Below, piece by piece: positions 26,836 through 35,842 of a DNA stretch of 64,000 bases. Position 1 is the first letter of the stretch, and each line of letters begins with the position of its first letter. The DNA comes from Azoarcus sp. L1K30 (GTDB lineage Bacteria > Pseudomonadota > Gammaproteobacteria > Burkholderiales > Rhodocyclaceae): NCBI RefSeq assembly GCF_018122735.1, contig NZ_JAGRRD010000001.1:621828-685827 (forward strand), written 5' to 3'. Made by a program: the position numbers and the translations under genes. The notes beneath the pieces are model-generated. The model did no database searches. It was not told the origin of the DNA and was given only the letters and a program-made list of their open reading frames with translations.

Positions 26836-28800
26836 ATGGAGTGGAACGATTTGATCAGGCGTACCGACAAGGCTTCGGGGCGGTGGCAGCTGGCGGTCGC
26901 GAATGCACCGACACGTTGCGTGGTCGCCACCTGTGTGCTGCTCGGCGTGCTGGCGGCGGTCATCGTCACCAGCGCACTTGGACAGGGCGTGACGAATGCC
27001 TCGATGGCGCTGGTCATCGGGGCGATGACTATGGCACTTGGCATCGCACTGGTGGCGCTGCTGGCCATGCGTCGATCCCTCAGCGCGCAGGGGCTGCTGA
27101 TGGCCGGCGCACACGACGGCATTTTCGAATGGAACCCGCTGACCAAGGAGCTGAAGGTCGGATTGCGCTTGCTTGCCATACTCGGCTACGCGGACAACTT
27201 TCTGCAGGATACGCATGCCTGGCTGAAGATCGTCCATCCCGACGATCGTGAGCGCTACAACCGGACGGTCGCTGCACATCTGAAGGGGCTGACGGACCAT
27301 TTCTATTGCGAGTACAGGGTCAGGGCGCATAACGGCGAGTATCGCTGGTTGGCGGCGCGGGGCATCGCCTTGCGCAACCGCCAGGGCAAGGCTTCGCAGA
27401 TGGCCGGCTCGGTGACCGACATCACCGAGCGGATCGAGCGCGAACAGCAGATCCGGGACCTCGCGCTCAATGATCAGCTGACGGGACTGCCCAATCGGCG
27501 CAGCCTGATGGAGCGGCTGCCGACGGCCATTGAGGCGGCAAGACGGAGCGGCGACCAGCTCGCCGTACTGTTCATCGACCTCGACCGCTTCAAGAACGTC
27601 AACGATGCGCGCGGTCACCTGTTTGGCGACGCGCTGCTGGTCGCGATCACGCGGCGATTGCCGGCGGCACTGCGCGCATACGATCTGCTGATGCGCCAGG
27701 GGGGAGATGAATTGGTTGTGGTGCTGACCAGCTTGGGCGGTCCGGCCGAGGCGGCTGTGGTGGCCGAGCGCCTGCTCGAACTGGTGGCGGACCCCGTCGT
27801 CATCGATGATTCCGACATCCGCATCACCGGTAGCATCGGGGTGGCGATGTTCCCCGCCGACGGCGAGGATGCCGATGCGCTGCTGCGTTGTGCCGATATG
27901 GCCATGTATGCGGCCAAGTCCAGCGGCGGCAATGAAGTGCGGTTCTTCGAAGGAGAGATGCAGGCGCGCGTGAGTGCGCGGGCCAGCATGGAAAGCCGGC
28001 TGCGGATTGCGATCGAGAATGGCGACCTCGTGTTGCACTATCAGCCGCAGTGCCGCTTTGCCGACGGCAGGCTGGTTGGCGCCGAGGCGCTGGTGCGCTG
28101 GCAGGATGGCGCGCACATGATCCGGCCCGACCAGTTCATCGGTCTGGCCGAGGAGACCGGTCTGATCGTGCCGCTCGGTCGATGGGTCATCGACAGTGCT
28201 GTCGAACAGTTGGCCCGGTGGCAATCGGATTGCGTCGATACGCTGCGTGTGTCGATCAATCTGTCGCCTCGCCAATTTTTGCGTCATTCGGTCGAGATGG
28301 ATGTCCTTGCCGCGATCGCACGGCACGGTGTGCTGGCATCGAGGGTCGAACTCGAGGTTACCGAGTCGGTGCTGTTCAACCCTGAGGGTGCCGCGCTGCG
28401 AATGCTCAACAACCTGCGCGAGGCGGGCTGCCGGGTGGCACTCGATGATTTCGGCACCGGCTATTCTTCGCTGTCCTACCTCCAGTCACTCGACCTCGAC
28501 TGTCTCAAGATCGACAAGTCCTTCGTCGCCAACCTTGCCGGGCCGACAGGTTCGCATGGCGCACGCGGCAGCACGGCCATTGTCAGCGCGATGATCGTGC
28601 TGGGACGGCGCCTGGGATACGAGGTCGTGGCCGAGGGGGTCGAAACCGTGGAACAGTTCAACTGGCTGAAAGCGACCGGATGTGAGCTTTGTCAGGGCTA
28701 CTTTTTCAGCCGCCCCTTGCCGGCCGACGAGTTCGAAAGCGGCTTCCTGACACCGCGGGCGGGTTCGAAGATGGTCCATGCGGCAGGAAGGGCGTTTTGA
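26836..28800 (+). CDS. PAS-GGDEF-EAL protein, probable c-di-GMP phosphodiesterase
   Basis: A 654-residue membrane protein. Two N-terminal helices (about 33-55 and 62-85) are followed by a PAS_3-type domain (about 95-215, YCEYRVRAHNGEYRWLAARG), GGDEF and EAL. The cyclase signature has decayed to GGDEL, while the RAYD inhibitory site before it is kept, suggesting a GTP/c-di-GMP-binding regulatory domain rather than a cyclase. The EAL domain is complete: VGAEALVRWQ, ELEVTESVLF, LDDFGTGYSSLSYLQSLDLD, KIDKSFVANL and EGVET. Divergent from mnmC. A phosphodiesterase is the best guess. Confidence 0.92.
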   Translation: MEWNDLIRRTDKASGRWQLAVANAPTRCVVATCVLLGVLAAVIVTSALGQGVTNASMALVIGAMTMALGIALVALLAMRRSLSAQGLLMAGAHDGIFEWNPLTKELKVGLRLLAILGYADNFLQDTHAWLKIVHPDDRERYNRTVAAHLKGLTDHFYCEYRVRAHNGEYRWLAARGIALRNRQGKASQMAGSVTDITERIEREQQIRDLALNDQLTGLPNRRSLMERLPTAIEAARRSGDQLAVLFIDLDRFKNVNDARGHLFGDALLVAITRRLPAALRAYDLLMRQGGDELVVVLTSLGGPAEAAVVAERLLELVADPVVIDDSDIRITGSIGVAMFPADGEDADALLRCADMAMYAAKSSGGNEVRFFEGEMQARVSARASMESRLRIAIENGDLVLHYQPQCRFADGRLVGAEALVRWQDGAHMIRPDQFIGLAEETGLIVPLGRWVIDSAVEQLARWQSDCVDTLRVSINLSPRQFLRHSVEMDVLAAIARHGVLASRVELEVTESVLFNPEGAALRMLNNLREAGCRVALDDFGTGYSSLSYLQSLDLDCLKIDKSFVANLAGPTGSHGARGSTAIVSAMIVLGRRLGYEVVAEGVETVEQFNWLKATGCELCQGYFFSRPLPADEFESGFLTPRAGSKMVHAAGRAF

Positions 28801-29096
28801 CAGGTTCGGATGGGGCGCTAGTGCAGCGCTGCGTTTCACCCGATGCGAATGCCGGCGCTTGCCGCGCAAGCAAGTACGTCATGTCGGATTGCACACAATC
28901 GCGCCTCGCCCGGGGCCGCGTGTCGTGCTTCATTCTCGTGCTGGCGCGACGAACCGCCGTGGGCAGGACGCGGGCGCATTGCGGCGCTTGGCGGAATCTC
29001 GGGACGGGGCAGAGGGATGCGGTCGGTGCGTAAGCGGCGGTCGGGCGACGGGCACCGCTCTTGCTTTGCTTGCATTCTCGACTGAAGGCAAGCGCC

Positions 29097-30512
29097 ATGG
29101 ACTCACACCTCGACTGGTCCGCCTACGAAGGCAGTGACGACAATTTCGGCTTCGGCTTCGGTTTCGGCGAGTCGTCCAGCCCGCCGCCGACGGCCGGTGA
29201 TGGCTTTGCCAAGGCGGTCGGGGTCTGCGCCGGCAAACGGCATTGCCTTTCCCTCGATCCCGGCGTCATGTGTCCGAGTTTCCGGGTCACTCAGGATGAG
29301 CGGCACTCCACCCGTCACCGTGCGGAGACCCTGGCTGCCGCGCTCGACGGCCGTCTGGGTGAGCGCCCCTTTGCCGGAGACGAACTCGCCGCGGCGCTGG
29401 ACCTGTGCGTCGGCTGCAAGGGGTGCAAGCGCGAGTGTCCGAACGGCGTGGACATGGCCTTGCTCAAGGCGGAGGCGCGCGCTCGGCGCTGGACCGGCAC
29501 GACAGTGCCCCCTTTACGCGAACGCCTGTTTGCCCGCCTTCCCAGGCTTGTACCGGCACTGTCGAAGTGGCGTGGTCTCTTGCGCTTGCGCGATCGCCTG
29601 CCGGGTATCGCATGGCTTGGCGAAGCCGTGCTGGGCCTGTCTGCCAGGCGCACCATCCCTTTGCCGGCGAAGCAGAGCTTTCTCTCCGCGGTGTCGGCCG
29701 ATCGCTTTGGCGAGGGTAGCGCCGGAGAAGTCGTGTTGCTGGTCGATACCTTCAGCAACCACTTTCACCCCGAGATCGCGCGCGCGGCGCTGGATGTTCT
29801 CGTCGCGGGTGGCTACCGCGTGCATCTCGCCCGCAGTTCGGTGCCCGGACGTCCCCTTTGCTGTGGCCGCAGCTACCTGTCGGGTGGCCTGGTCGAGGAC
29901 GCTCGCGAAGAAGCCCGGCGCACGCTCGAGGCTCTGTTGCCGTATGCCGCGCGCGGGCTGCCCGTGATCGGGCTGGAACCCTCCTGTCTGCTCATGTTGC
30001 GCGATGAATATCATGCGCTGGGCCTGGGCGGGGCCGTCGCCCAAGTGGCAAGCGTGGCGATGCTACTGGAGGAGTTTCTCGCGCGCGAAATTGACGGAGG
30101 CCGTCTGAACCTGCCGCTCAAGGCGATGGACGCCAGCGAGGTGCTTGTCCATGGACACTGTCACCAGAAAGCGTTTGGCCTCATGCCCGCGATGCGGAAA
30201 GTGCTGGATCGGGTGCCGGGGCTCAAGGCGGACTTCATCGAGTCCAGTTGCTGCGGCATGGGTGGCAGTTTCGGCTACGAGGCCGAACATCATGATATTT
30301 CGATGGCCATGGCCGAGCTCGACCTGTTGCCCGCGGTGCGCGGCGCGCCAGCCGGGGTCGTCATCGTGGCCAATGGTACGAGCTGCCGGCAGCAGATCAT
30401 GGATGGCGCGCAGCGACCGGCTTTGCACATGGCCCAGATCCTGCACCGTGCATTGTCCATACGGGCAGAGCCGGCTGACGCTAACGGGGTGGAAAGCGCC
30501 ATCGAGCGGTAA
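29097..30512 (+). CDS. Fe-S/CCG-domain half of an FAD-linked oxidoreductase
   Basis: A 471-residue protein equal to the C-terminal half of the large FAD-linked oxidases (YdiJ/GlcD-GlcF-like fusions). C44, C50 and C59 (VMCPSFRVTQDERHSTR) and C104-x2-C107-x2-C110-x3-C114 (CVGCKGCKRECPNGVDM) should hold [4Fe-4S] clusters. Two CCG motifs (PLCCGRSYLSGG, SSCCGMGGSFGYEAEHH) follow. The flavin half, normally about 550 residues before this, is missing, and nothing like it lies upstream. Instead the protein starts with a Gly/Phe run (FGFGFGFG). It may work with a separately encoded flavoprotein or be a remnant. ATG 29097 follows AAGG. Confidence 0.82.
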   Translation: MDSHLDWSAYEGSDDNFGFGFGFGESSSPPPTAGDGFAKAVGVCAGKRHCLSLDPGVMCPSFRVTQDERHSTRHRAETLAAALDGRLGERPFAGDELAAALDLCVGCKGCKRECPNGVDMALLKAEARARRWTGTTVPPLRERLFARLPRLVPALSKWRGLLRLRDRLPGIAWLGEAVLGLSARRTIPLPAKQSFLSAVSADRFGEGSAGEVVLLVDTFSNHFHPEIARAALDVLVAGGYRVHLARSSVPGRPLCCGRSYLSGGLVEDAREEARRTLEALLPYAARGLPVIGLEPSCLLMLRDEYHALGLGGAVAQVASVAMLLEEFLAREIDGGRLNLPLKAMDASEVLVHGHCHQKAFGLMPAMRKVLDRVPGLKADFIESSCCGMGGSFGYEAEHHDISMAMAELDLLPAVRGAPAGVVIVANGTSCRQQIMDGAQRPALHMAQILHRALSIRAEPADANGVESAIER

Positions 30513-30562
30513 AGCGGCGGGCCTTCCGGCACGATGGCGGCTGTACGGCGCAGTCGGTTCGC

Positions 30563-32110
30563 TCACCAGAATGCGATCACCAGCACCAGGGTCAGCGCGG
30601 TCAGCATCGCTGCCCCGCGGCGAACGGCAAGGGGGGCGGGCTCGACCTGTGATGCGTCCACCGCCAGGCGTTGCTCGTCTGTCACGGTTCCGCCCAGCAG
30701 TGCCTGCCACAGCGCGCACGCCAGCAGCGTCATGACCAGCAACAGGAAGGCCACGACCGTGAAGTGCACCTTGACCCAGCCGAGCTGGGTGGCGACGAAC
30801 CACGCTGCGCTGACGCCGTGTCCAGTGATCAGGCCGGCAAACGCGGCATTGGCGGACAGTCGTCCGGAGAGCATGCCCGCGGCAAAGACCGCCACCAGCG
30901 GAGGCGTTACGTAGGCGAACGCTTGCTGCAGATAGGCGAACAGACCGGGAAAGCGGTCGATGGCCGGCGCCCACAGCGCGGCGATGAACATCATGCCCAG
31001 CGTCGTGTAGCGGCCGAGCCGTGCCAGCGCCCGGGCGTCCAGTTTCGGGCGGCGTGGCTGCACGAAATCGCAGATCACCAGGGTCGATGCGGAGTTGAGG
31101 GCCGAGTCCACGCTCGACATGATCGCAGCGAGCAAGCCGGTCAGCATCAAACCGGCCAGCCCAGGGGGCGCGAAGTGTCCGATCAGGCGGGGGAATACTG
31201 TGTCCGGACGTTCGAGGTCGGAGAACAGTGCGACGGCCATCGCGCCGGGCAGGACCATGAGAAACAGTGGCAACAGCTTGAGTGCAGCGGCAATGAGTGC
31301 GCCACGCCCGGCAGTGCCGATATCGCGTGCCCCCAGCAGTCGCTGGCAGACATACTGGTTCATGGTCCAGTAGTAGAAGCCCAGGATCGGCAGCCCCAGC
31401 AAGGTACCGAGCCAGGGCAGGGCTTCGTCGTCGAGTGGGCGGATGAGCGAGAGCTTCTCCGCCGGCACGCGCGCCAGGACCTGTGCCCAGGAGTAGTCGA
31501 ATTCGGCAAAGACGAGTACGAACAGGATCGCCGAACCCACCAACAAGACCAGCGATTGGAGAACATCGGTGTAAGCCACCGCCCGCAAGCCGCCCGCAGC
31601 GGTGTAGATGCCGGCGAACACGGCCAGCGCTGCGCACGTGGGGCCCAGTGACAGCCCTGGTACGAACAGCATCAGGACCAGGGCGCCCGCGTAAAGACTG
31701 CCGGCCGTGTCGAGGAAGACGCTCAGAATCAGGCTGGTGCCGGAGAGGTAGCGGCGCAGGCGCGCGTCGAAGCGCTGTTCGAGCAGTTCCGGCACCGTGG
31801 TGATGCGCCGACCGATGAGCACGGGGGCCACGAACACGGCAGTGAATACGAGTACCAGCGCAGCCATCCATTCATAGTTTGCCACCGAAATGCCGGTCGA
31901 CCACGCGGCGCCGGGCAAACCGATCAGCGTCGTGGACGAGATGTTCGATGCGAACAGCGACAGGCCGATGACGCCGGCGCCCAGCGTGCGTCCGGCGAGA
32001 AACAGTTCGTCCGCGTCAGGATGTCTGCGCGTGACGCGGATACAGACCGCGACGACTACCACGAGGTAGACCGCCACGATGACGTAGTCGATGGTATGAA
32101 GGGCATTCAT
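30563..32110 (-). CDS. Sodium:solute symporter (SSS family)
   Basis: A 515-residue transporter with about 13-14 membrane helices. Family marks: FLAGRTLGAGVIGLSLFASN near the N-terminus, GRRITTVPELLEQRFDARLR, YTAAGGLRAVAYTDVLQSLV, and the sodium-site region GLLAAIMSSVDSALNSASTL. The SGLT-like YYWTMNQYVCQRLLGARD segment suggests the sugar/inositol-type branch, but the substrate cannot be named. It is convergent with the Fe-S protein gene and divergent from the gene at 32531. Confidence 0.9.
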   Translation of the reverse strand: MNALHTIDYVIVAVYLVVVVAVCIRVTRRHPDADELFLAGRTLGAGVIGLSLFASNISSTTLIGLPGAAWSTGISVANYEWMAALVLVFTAVFVAPVLIGRRITTVPELLEQRFDARLRRYLSGTSLILSVFLDTAGSLYAGALVLMLFVPGLSLGPTCAALAVFAGIYTAAGGLRAVAYTDVLQSLVLLVGSAILFVLVFAEFDYSWAQVLARVPAEKLSLIRPLDDEALPWLGTLLGLPILGFYYWTMNQYVCQRLLGARDIGTAGRGALIAAALKLLPLFLMVLPGAMAVALFSDLERPDTVFPRLIGHFAPPGLAGLMLTGLLAAIMSSVDSALNSASTLVICDFVQPRRPKLDARALARLGRYTTLGMMFIAALWAPAIDRFPGLFAYLQQAFAYVTPPLVAVFAAGMLSGRLSANAAFAGLITGHGVSAAWFVATQLGWVKVHFTVVAFLLLVMTLLACALWQALLGGTVTDEQRLAVDASQVEPAPLAVRRGAAMLTALTLVLVIAFW

Positions 32111-32215
32111 CCGCGAATTCCGTTGTCGTGGTGGAAGCGGCGCCTTTATGCAGGAAGCGAAACCGCCCTTATTGACCCGGCGACGAAACAGATGAAGTCA
32201 TTGTCGGCACCGGGT

Positions 32216-32305
32216 TCCTCCCCCTTCAAGGGGGAGGCTAGGAGGGGGATGGGTCAATGCTGCGTCGGGGGAACCCATCCCCACCCCCCCCTTGAAGGGG
32301 AGGGA
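32216..32305. repeat. REP-like inverted repeat
   Basis: Two arms of about 35 bp (32216-32254 and 32273-32305) are inverted copies. Each contains a CCCCTTCAAGGGG palindrome and a GGGATGGGT/ACCCATCCC segment, with an 18-nt centre between them. This looks like an extragenic palindromic element or small non-autonomous insertion. It lies in a 420-bp gap (32111-32530) between two divergent genes; the rest of that gap holds nothing I can identify. Confidence 0.6.
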
Positions 32306-32530
32306 GCGACCGTGCTGAACTCCAGCATTCGTCATCCAATTGATTGCCGGGTTAATAACCCGGCGCCTTTTTCAGGAAAACATGAACGCGGGCCATTGTG
32401 CAAGGGTGGAGGTGGGAGCGGGCCGACGAAGCCGGACAACGAATCGCATCTTGTCATTGCTTCGAGCAGCGCAGGGCATCGACAATAATGCGCTACGGCT
32501 TGCCAAGGCCATCCTGAACCCGGAAATTTC

Positions 32531-33838
32531 ATGCAACTTCCCGCGCGCAAGCATGCCGATCGTCTGGCCGCGCTGCTGATCCTGACGATGGCCATCGTCG
32601 CCATGCTCTCCGGTGCCCGCATCGGCGTGCCCGTGTGGCTCGGCGGACTGGCCGCGTGGGCAGCAGTGGCGTTGATGTGGCCGGGACTCGACCGTCGCCA
32701 GCGGCGACTGTCCTGGGGCTTGATCGGTATCGGCCTTGCCGCACTGCTGTGGGCGGGCTGGCAGACCGGCCAGTGGTACTGGATGGGCATATTGACGAAG
32801 AACGTCACCCTGCTCGGCATGCTCGCGGCGGTGAGTTTTCTCCAACTGCTTGGACTCGGGGGCGACGATGAAGCGCCGCCGCGCGGCCGCGGTGCGTTGT
32901 GGCGCACGATTGTAGGCGTACACGCGTTTGGCGCGATCATCAATCTGTCCGCGGTGTTCATCATGGCGGACAGGGTGGCGGCGGGCCGCACGCCGTCCAT
33001 CGCGCAGCTCGGCGCGCTGACGCGAGGTTTTCTTGGCGCCGCCTTGTGGTCGCCGTTCTTCGCCGCCACCGCCGTCGCGCTCACCAATGCGCCCGGCGCC
33101 ACCCTGGGCGAACTGGCGGTCGCGGGTATTCCCCTGGCCCTGGTGTTGATCGTCCTGGCGGCACGCGACCTGCTGCGCGAGCACGATAATGGGCGCGATT
33201 TCGTCGGCTATCCGATGCATCTGGCCAGCCTGGGGGTGCCGCTCGCGCTCGCGCTGATCGTCATCGCAGGCCACTTTCTGCTGTCTTCGTGGTCGACGCT
33301 GGCCATCATTACGATCGCTGCGCCCTTGATGGTGAGCGGCATCGTGATCCGGCGCAACGGCTTCGGTGCAGGGAGTGCGCAGTTGGCGCGTCATGCAGTA
33401 CGGCGCCTGCCAGCCATGCGCGGCGAGATGTCACTGTTTCTGGCCGCGGCCGTATTCGCGACCGGCCTGGAGGCGCTCATCGCGAGCAGCGGCGGCTGGC
33501 TGCCCTGGGCGCACGTGGGCGCGTTGCAGGCGGCACTTGTACTCGCCGGCATGATTTTCTTCTGCATTCTGGGTTTCCACGCGGTGATCTCCATCACCAC
33601 CGTGGCCGCATGGCTGGCTCCGCTCAATCCCGACCCGGTGCTGATGGCTGCGGTTTATGTCCAGTGCTGGGCCATCGGCCTGGCGGCCAGTCCGATGTCG
33701 GGTATCCATCTTGCCCTGCAGGGGCGTTACGGCGTGTCGGGGGCGCTCATGGCGCGGGCCAATGCACGCTACTGCCTGCAGGCCTACGGGGCCGCCGTGG
33801 TCGCGCTGTTTGCGATTTCATGGTGGCGCGGGGTCTGA
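32531..33838 (+). CDS. Multi-pass membrane protein, unassigned permease-like
   Basis: A 435-residue, very hydrophobic protein with about 11-12 predicted helices (for example LAALLILTMAIVAMLSGA, IPLALVLIVLAAR, LGVPLALALIVIAGHFLL, GALQAALVLAGMIFFCILGF). The charged loop RRQRRL and the short loop DDEAPPRGRG separate early helices. The repeated pattern of paired helices with LSAVFIMADRV and GFHAVISITTVAAWL re-entrant-like stretches recalls ion-transporter-superfamily permeases, but I do not recognise the family. It is not in an obvious operon; the next gene has its own promoter. Confidence 0.7.
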   Translation: MQLPARKHADRLAALLILTMAIVAMLSGARIGVPVWLGGLAAWAAVALMWPGLDRRQRRLSWGLIGIGLAALLWAGWQTGQWYWMGILTKNVTLLGMLAAVSFLQLLGLGGDDEAPPRGRGALWRTIVGVHAFGAIINLSAVFIMADRVAAGRTPSIAQLGALTRGFLGAALWSPFFAATAVALTNAPGATLGELAVAGIPLALVLIVLAARDLLREHDNGRDFVGYPMHLASLGVPLALALIVIAGHFLLSSWSTLAIITIAAPLMVSGIVIRRNGFGAGSAQLARHAVRRLPAMRGEMSLFLAAAVFATGLEALIASSGGWLPWAHVGALQAALVLAGMIFFCILGFHAVISITTVAAWLAPLNPDPVLMAAVYVQCWAIGLAASPMSGIHLALQGRYGVSGALMARANARYCLQAYGAAVVALFAISWWRGV

Positions 33839-33875
33839 CCTGTGTGGGGGCGATAGATGCGGGGTGCCTGGAAGT

Positions 33876-33903
33876 TTGAGTCAAATGGATATTCCATCAT
33901 AAT
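33876..33903 (+). promoter_or_regulatory. Promoter of the ABC binding-protein gene
   Basis: TTGAGT (33876-33881) and CATAAT (33898-33903) are 16 bp apart, 45 bp before the ATG at 33948. Between the hexamers ATGGA-TAT-TCCAT (33885-33897) is a perfect inverted repeat and may be an operator. Confidence 0.5.
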
Positions 33904-33947
33904 TCGTAAAGCGGCACTCGATCCGCAACCCAAGGAGACAGCACATA

Positions 33948-35084
33948 ATGAATATTCGGCTTCAATCCATTGGCATGGCTATTTTTGCCCTTGTCATCGT
34001 CGGTGCCGTACCAGGTGCAGCAGCTGGCGAAATCGTGATAGGTCAGGTGGCACCTTTCAGCGGCACCCTGGCGCCGACGGGAAATGACGTCAGGCTCGGT
34101 ATCCAGGCTTATTTTTCAAGGATCAATGCCGAAGGCGGTATCCGCGGCAATACCCTGCGACTTGTCAGCCGCGACGATGGATACCGGGTCGAGGACACAC
34201 TCAAGCAGACCACCGCGCTGATCGAGCACGATGCGCCGGTTGCGCTGGTCGGCTTCGTCGGGACCGGCAACGTCGACGCTTTGCGCAAGGCCGGCACCCT
34301 CGATCGCGCCGGCATACCGCTGGTGGGTGTGCGCTCGGGCGCCTCCGTGCTGCGCAAGCCCGTTCCCGAGCGGATTTTCCATACGCGGGCGAGCTATGCC
34401 GCGGAGGTCGATACCATCGTGCGCCAGATGAGCGTCATGGGGCTCAAGCGCATTGCGGTCTTCCACCAGAACGATCCGTTCGGTGAGGATGGCGTCAGTG
34501 CGGCGCAAGCGGCACTCTCCGCGGCGCGAATTGAACTTGTCGCCACCGGCGCCTACGAGAAGGGGGGTACCGAGGTGGCAGCGGCCGTTGAGAAGATTAC
34601 CGCCGCGAAGCCTGACGGCGTGATCCTGGTGGCCAATACGGCGGCCAGTGCGGCATTCGTGAAGGCCATGCGCGAGCGTGGCAGTGCCGCGATGGTGATT
34701 GCACTGTCGGTGACGGCCGGACCGCAGGTCGCCGAGGCGATTGGCAACACGCTGGCCCATGGGCTGGGCATTGTGCAGGTGGTGCCCAAGCCGCAATCGA
34801 TCGCCTACGCCATCACGCGCCAGCTCGACGAGGACCTCAAGCGGATTGGCAGCAAGACGTCCGCAAACCACACCGTGCTCGAGGGCTACATCATGGCCAA
34901 GGTGCTGGTGGAAGGTATCCGGCGGGCGGGGGAACCCACCCCCGCGCGCATTGTCGCCGCCCTCAATGGGCTGGGTTCGTATGATGCCGGTGGGGTGACG
35001 ATCCGTTATGCACAGAACGACCACACCGGATCGGACTACACGGATATCTCGATCATCGATCGCAATGGCCAGATGATTCGCTGA
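33948..35084 (+). CDS. ABC transporter substrate-binding protein (LivJ/branched-chain type)
   Basis: A 378-residue periplasmic-binding protein of the type-I fold. The signal peptide (about 1-26, ending PGAAA) precedes GEIVIGQVAPFSGTLAPTGN, the usual start of Leu/Ile/Val-type receptors. Further marks are GIQAYFSRINAEGGIRG, LRLVSRDDGYRVEDTL and the central RIAVFHQNDPFGEDG. AAGGAG precedes the ATG. No permease or ATPase genes are adjacent, so it is an orphan receptor, perhaps for an aromatic or organic acid. Its 3' end overlaps the convergent DJ-1 gene by 32 bp. Confidence 0.9.
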   Translation: MNIRLQSIGMAIFALVIVGAVPGAAAGEIVIGQVAPFSGTLAPTGNDVRLGIQAYFSRINAEGGIRGNTLRLVSRDDGYRVEDTLKQTTALIEHDAPVALVGFVGTGNVDALRKAGTLDRAGIPLVGVRSGASVLRKPVPERIFHTRASYAAEVDTIVRQMSVMGLKRIAVFHQNDPFGEDGVSAAQAALSAARIELVATGAYEKGGTEVAAAVEKITAAKPDGVILVANTAASAAFVKAMRERGSAAMVIALSVTAGPQVAEAIGNTLAHGLGIVQVVPKPQSIAYAITRQLDEDLKRIGSKTSANHTVLEGYIMAKVLVEGIRRAGEPTPARIVAALNGLGSYDAGGVTIRYAQNDHTGSDYTDISIIDRNGQMIR

Positions 35085-35766
35085 CATGCGTGCCGGTCGC
35101 GCGTCTGCGGGCAATAATTTCTTCCCGTCTGGTACGCGATCCGGCGAGGCGTTGCCGTGCCATTTCCAGCGTGCCGGGCGAGGCCTCTTCAGGCGCACCT
35201 GCGCTGAAGGGCGGTTCGGGCGCATACTCAAGCGCGAGTTGCACGATTTCGGCTTCAGGCTGTCCGGCCAGTTCCGCGATGACGGCCAGTCCGAAGTCGA
35301 TGCCGGAGGTCACGCCGCCGGCCGTGATCAGATTGCCGTCACGTACGATGCGCCCGCGGGTCGGAATGGCGCCAAAGTGATCGAGGAAGTCGAGCGCGTT
35401 CCAGTGCGTCGTGGCACGCTTGCCCTGGAGCAGGCCGGCGGCCCCCAGCACCAGGGAACCCGTGCACACCGAAGTGACGTAGCGGGCCTGTGAGGCCTGA
35501 GCGCGGATGAAGCGGAGCGTTTCCTCGTCTTCCAGCAGTGCATTGACGCCGCTACCACCCGGGACGCAAAGCACGTCCAGAGGTGGGCAGTCGTCAAAGC
35601 CGAGGGTGGGTTTCAACCATAGCCCGGTGGCGCTGCGAACCGGGCCGAGGTCCTTCCACAGCAGATCGACGGTTGCGCCTTGTGTCGTGGCGAAGACCTC
35701 GTAGGGGCCGGTCAGGTCGAGTTGCTGAACATCGGGGAAGGCGAGAATGCCGAAGCGAATGGCCAT
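35053..35766 (-). CDS. DJ-1/PfpI family protein (isonitrile hydratase-like)
   Basis: A 237-residue glutamine-amidotransferase-like protein. FGILAFPDVQQLDLTGPYEV is the usual start. The nucleophile elbow is VTSVCTGSLVLGAAGLLQGK with the reactive Cys, and ATTHWNALDFLDHFG and AGGVTSGIDFGLAVI follow. Among characterised relatives the layout is nearest to isonitrile hydratase (InhA of Pseudomonas putida) and to the sensor halves of GlxA regulators. It lies divergently next to such a regulator, which suggests the pair works on one compound. GGAG precedes the start. Confidence 0.87.
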   Translation of the reverse strand: MAIRFGILAFPDVQQLDLTGPYEVFATTQGATVDLLWKDLGPVRSATGLWLKPTLGFDDCPPLDVLCVPGGSGVNALLEDEETLRFIRAQASQARYVTSVCTGSLVLGAAGLLQGKRATTHWNALDFLDHFGAIPTRGRIVRDGNLITAGGVTSGIDFGLAVIAELAGQPEAEIVQLALEYAPEPPFSAGAPEEASPGTLEMARQRLAGSRTRREEIIARRRATGTHVSESSGHCDR

Positions 35767-35842
35767 GGTGGTATCTCCGTGATTGACGAGGACAAGCGTA
35801 TCCCGTCAAGCTGTGGCGAATTGGCCAATTACCCCTCGAATC

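Noticed and set aside
26773-28326. A 517-codon minus-strand frame opposite the EAL protein
   Set aside because: Antisense shadow; the opposite strand has full PAS-GGDEF-EAL motifs.
30063-31871. A 602-codon minus-strand frame covering parts of two genes
   Set aside because: It is a frame-shifted shadow of the symporter and antisense to the Fe-S protein.
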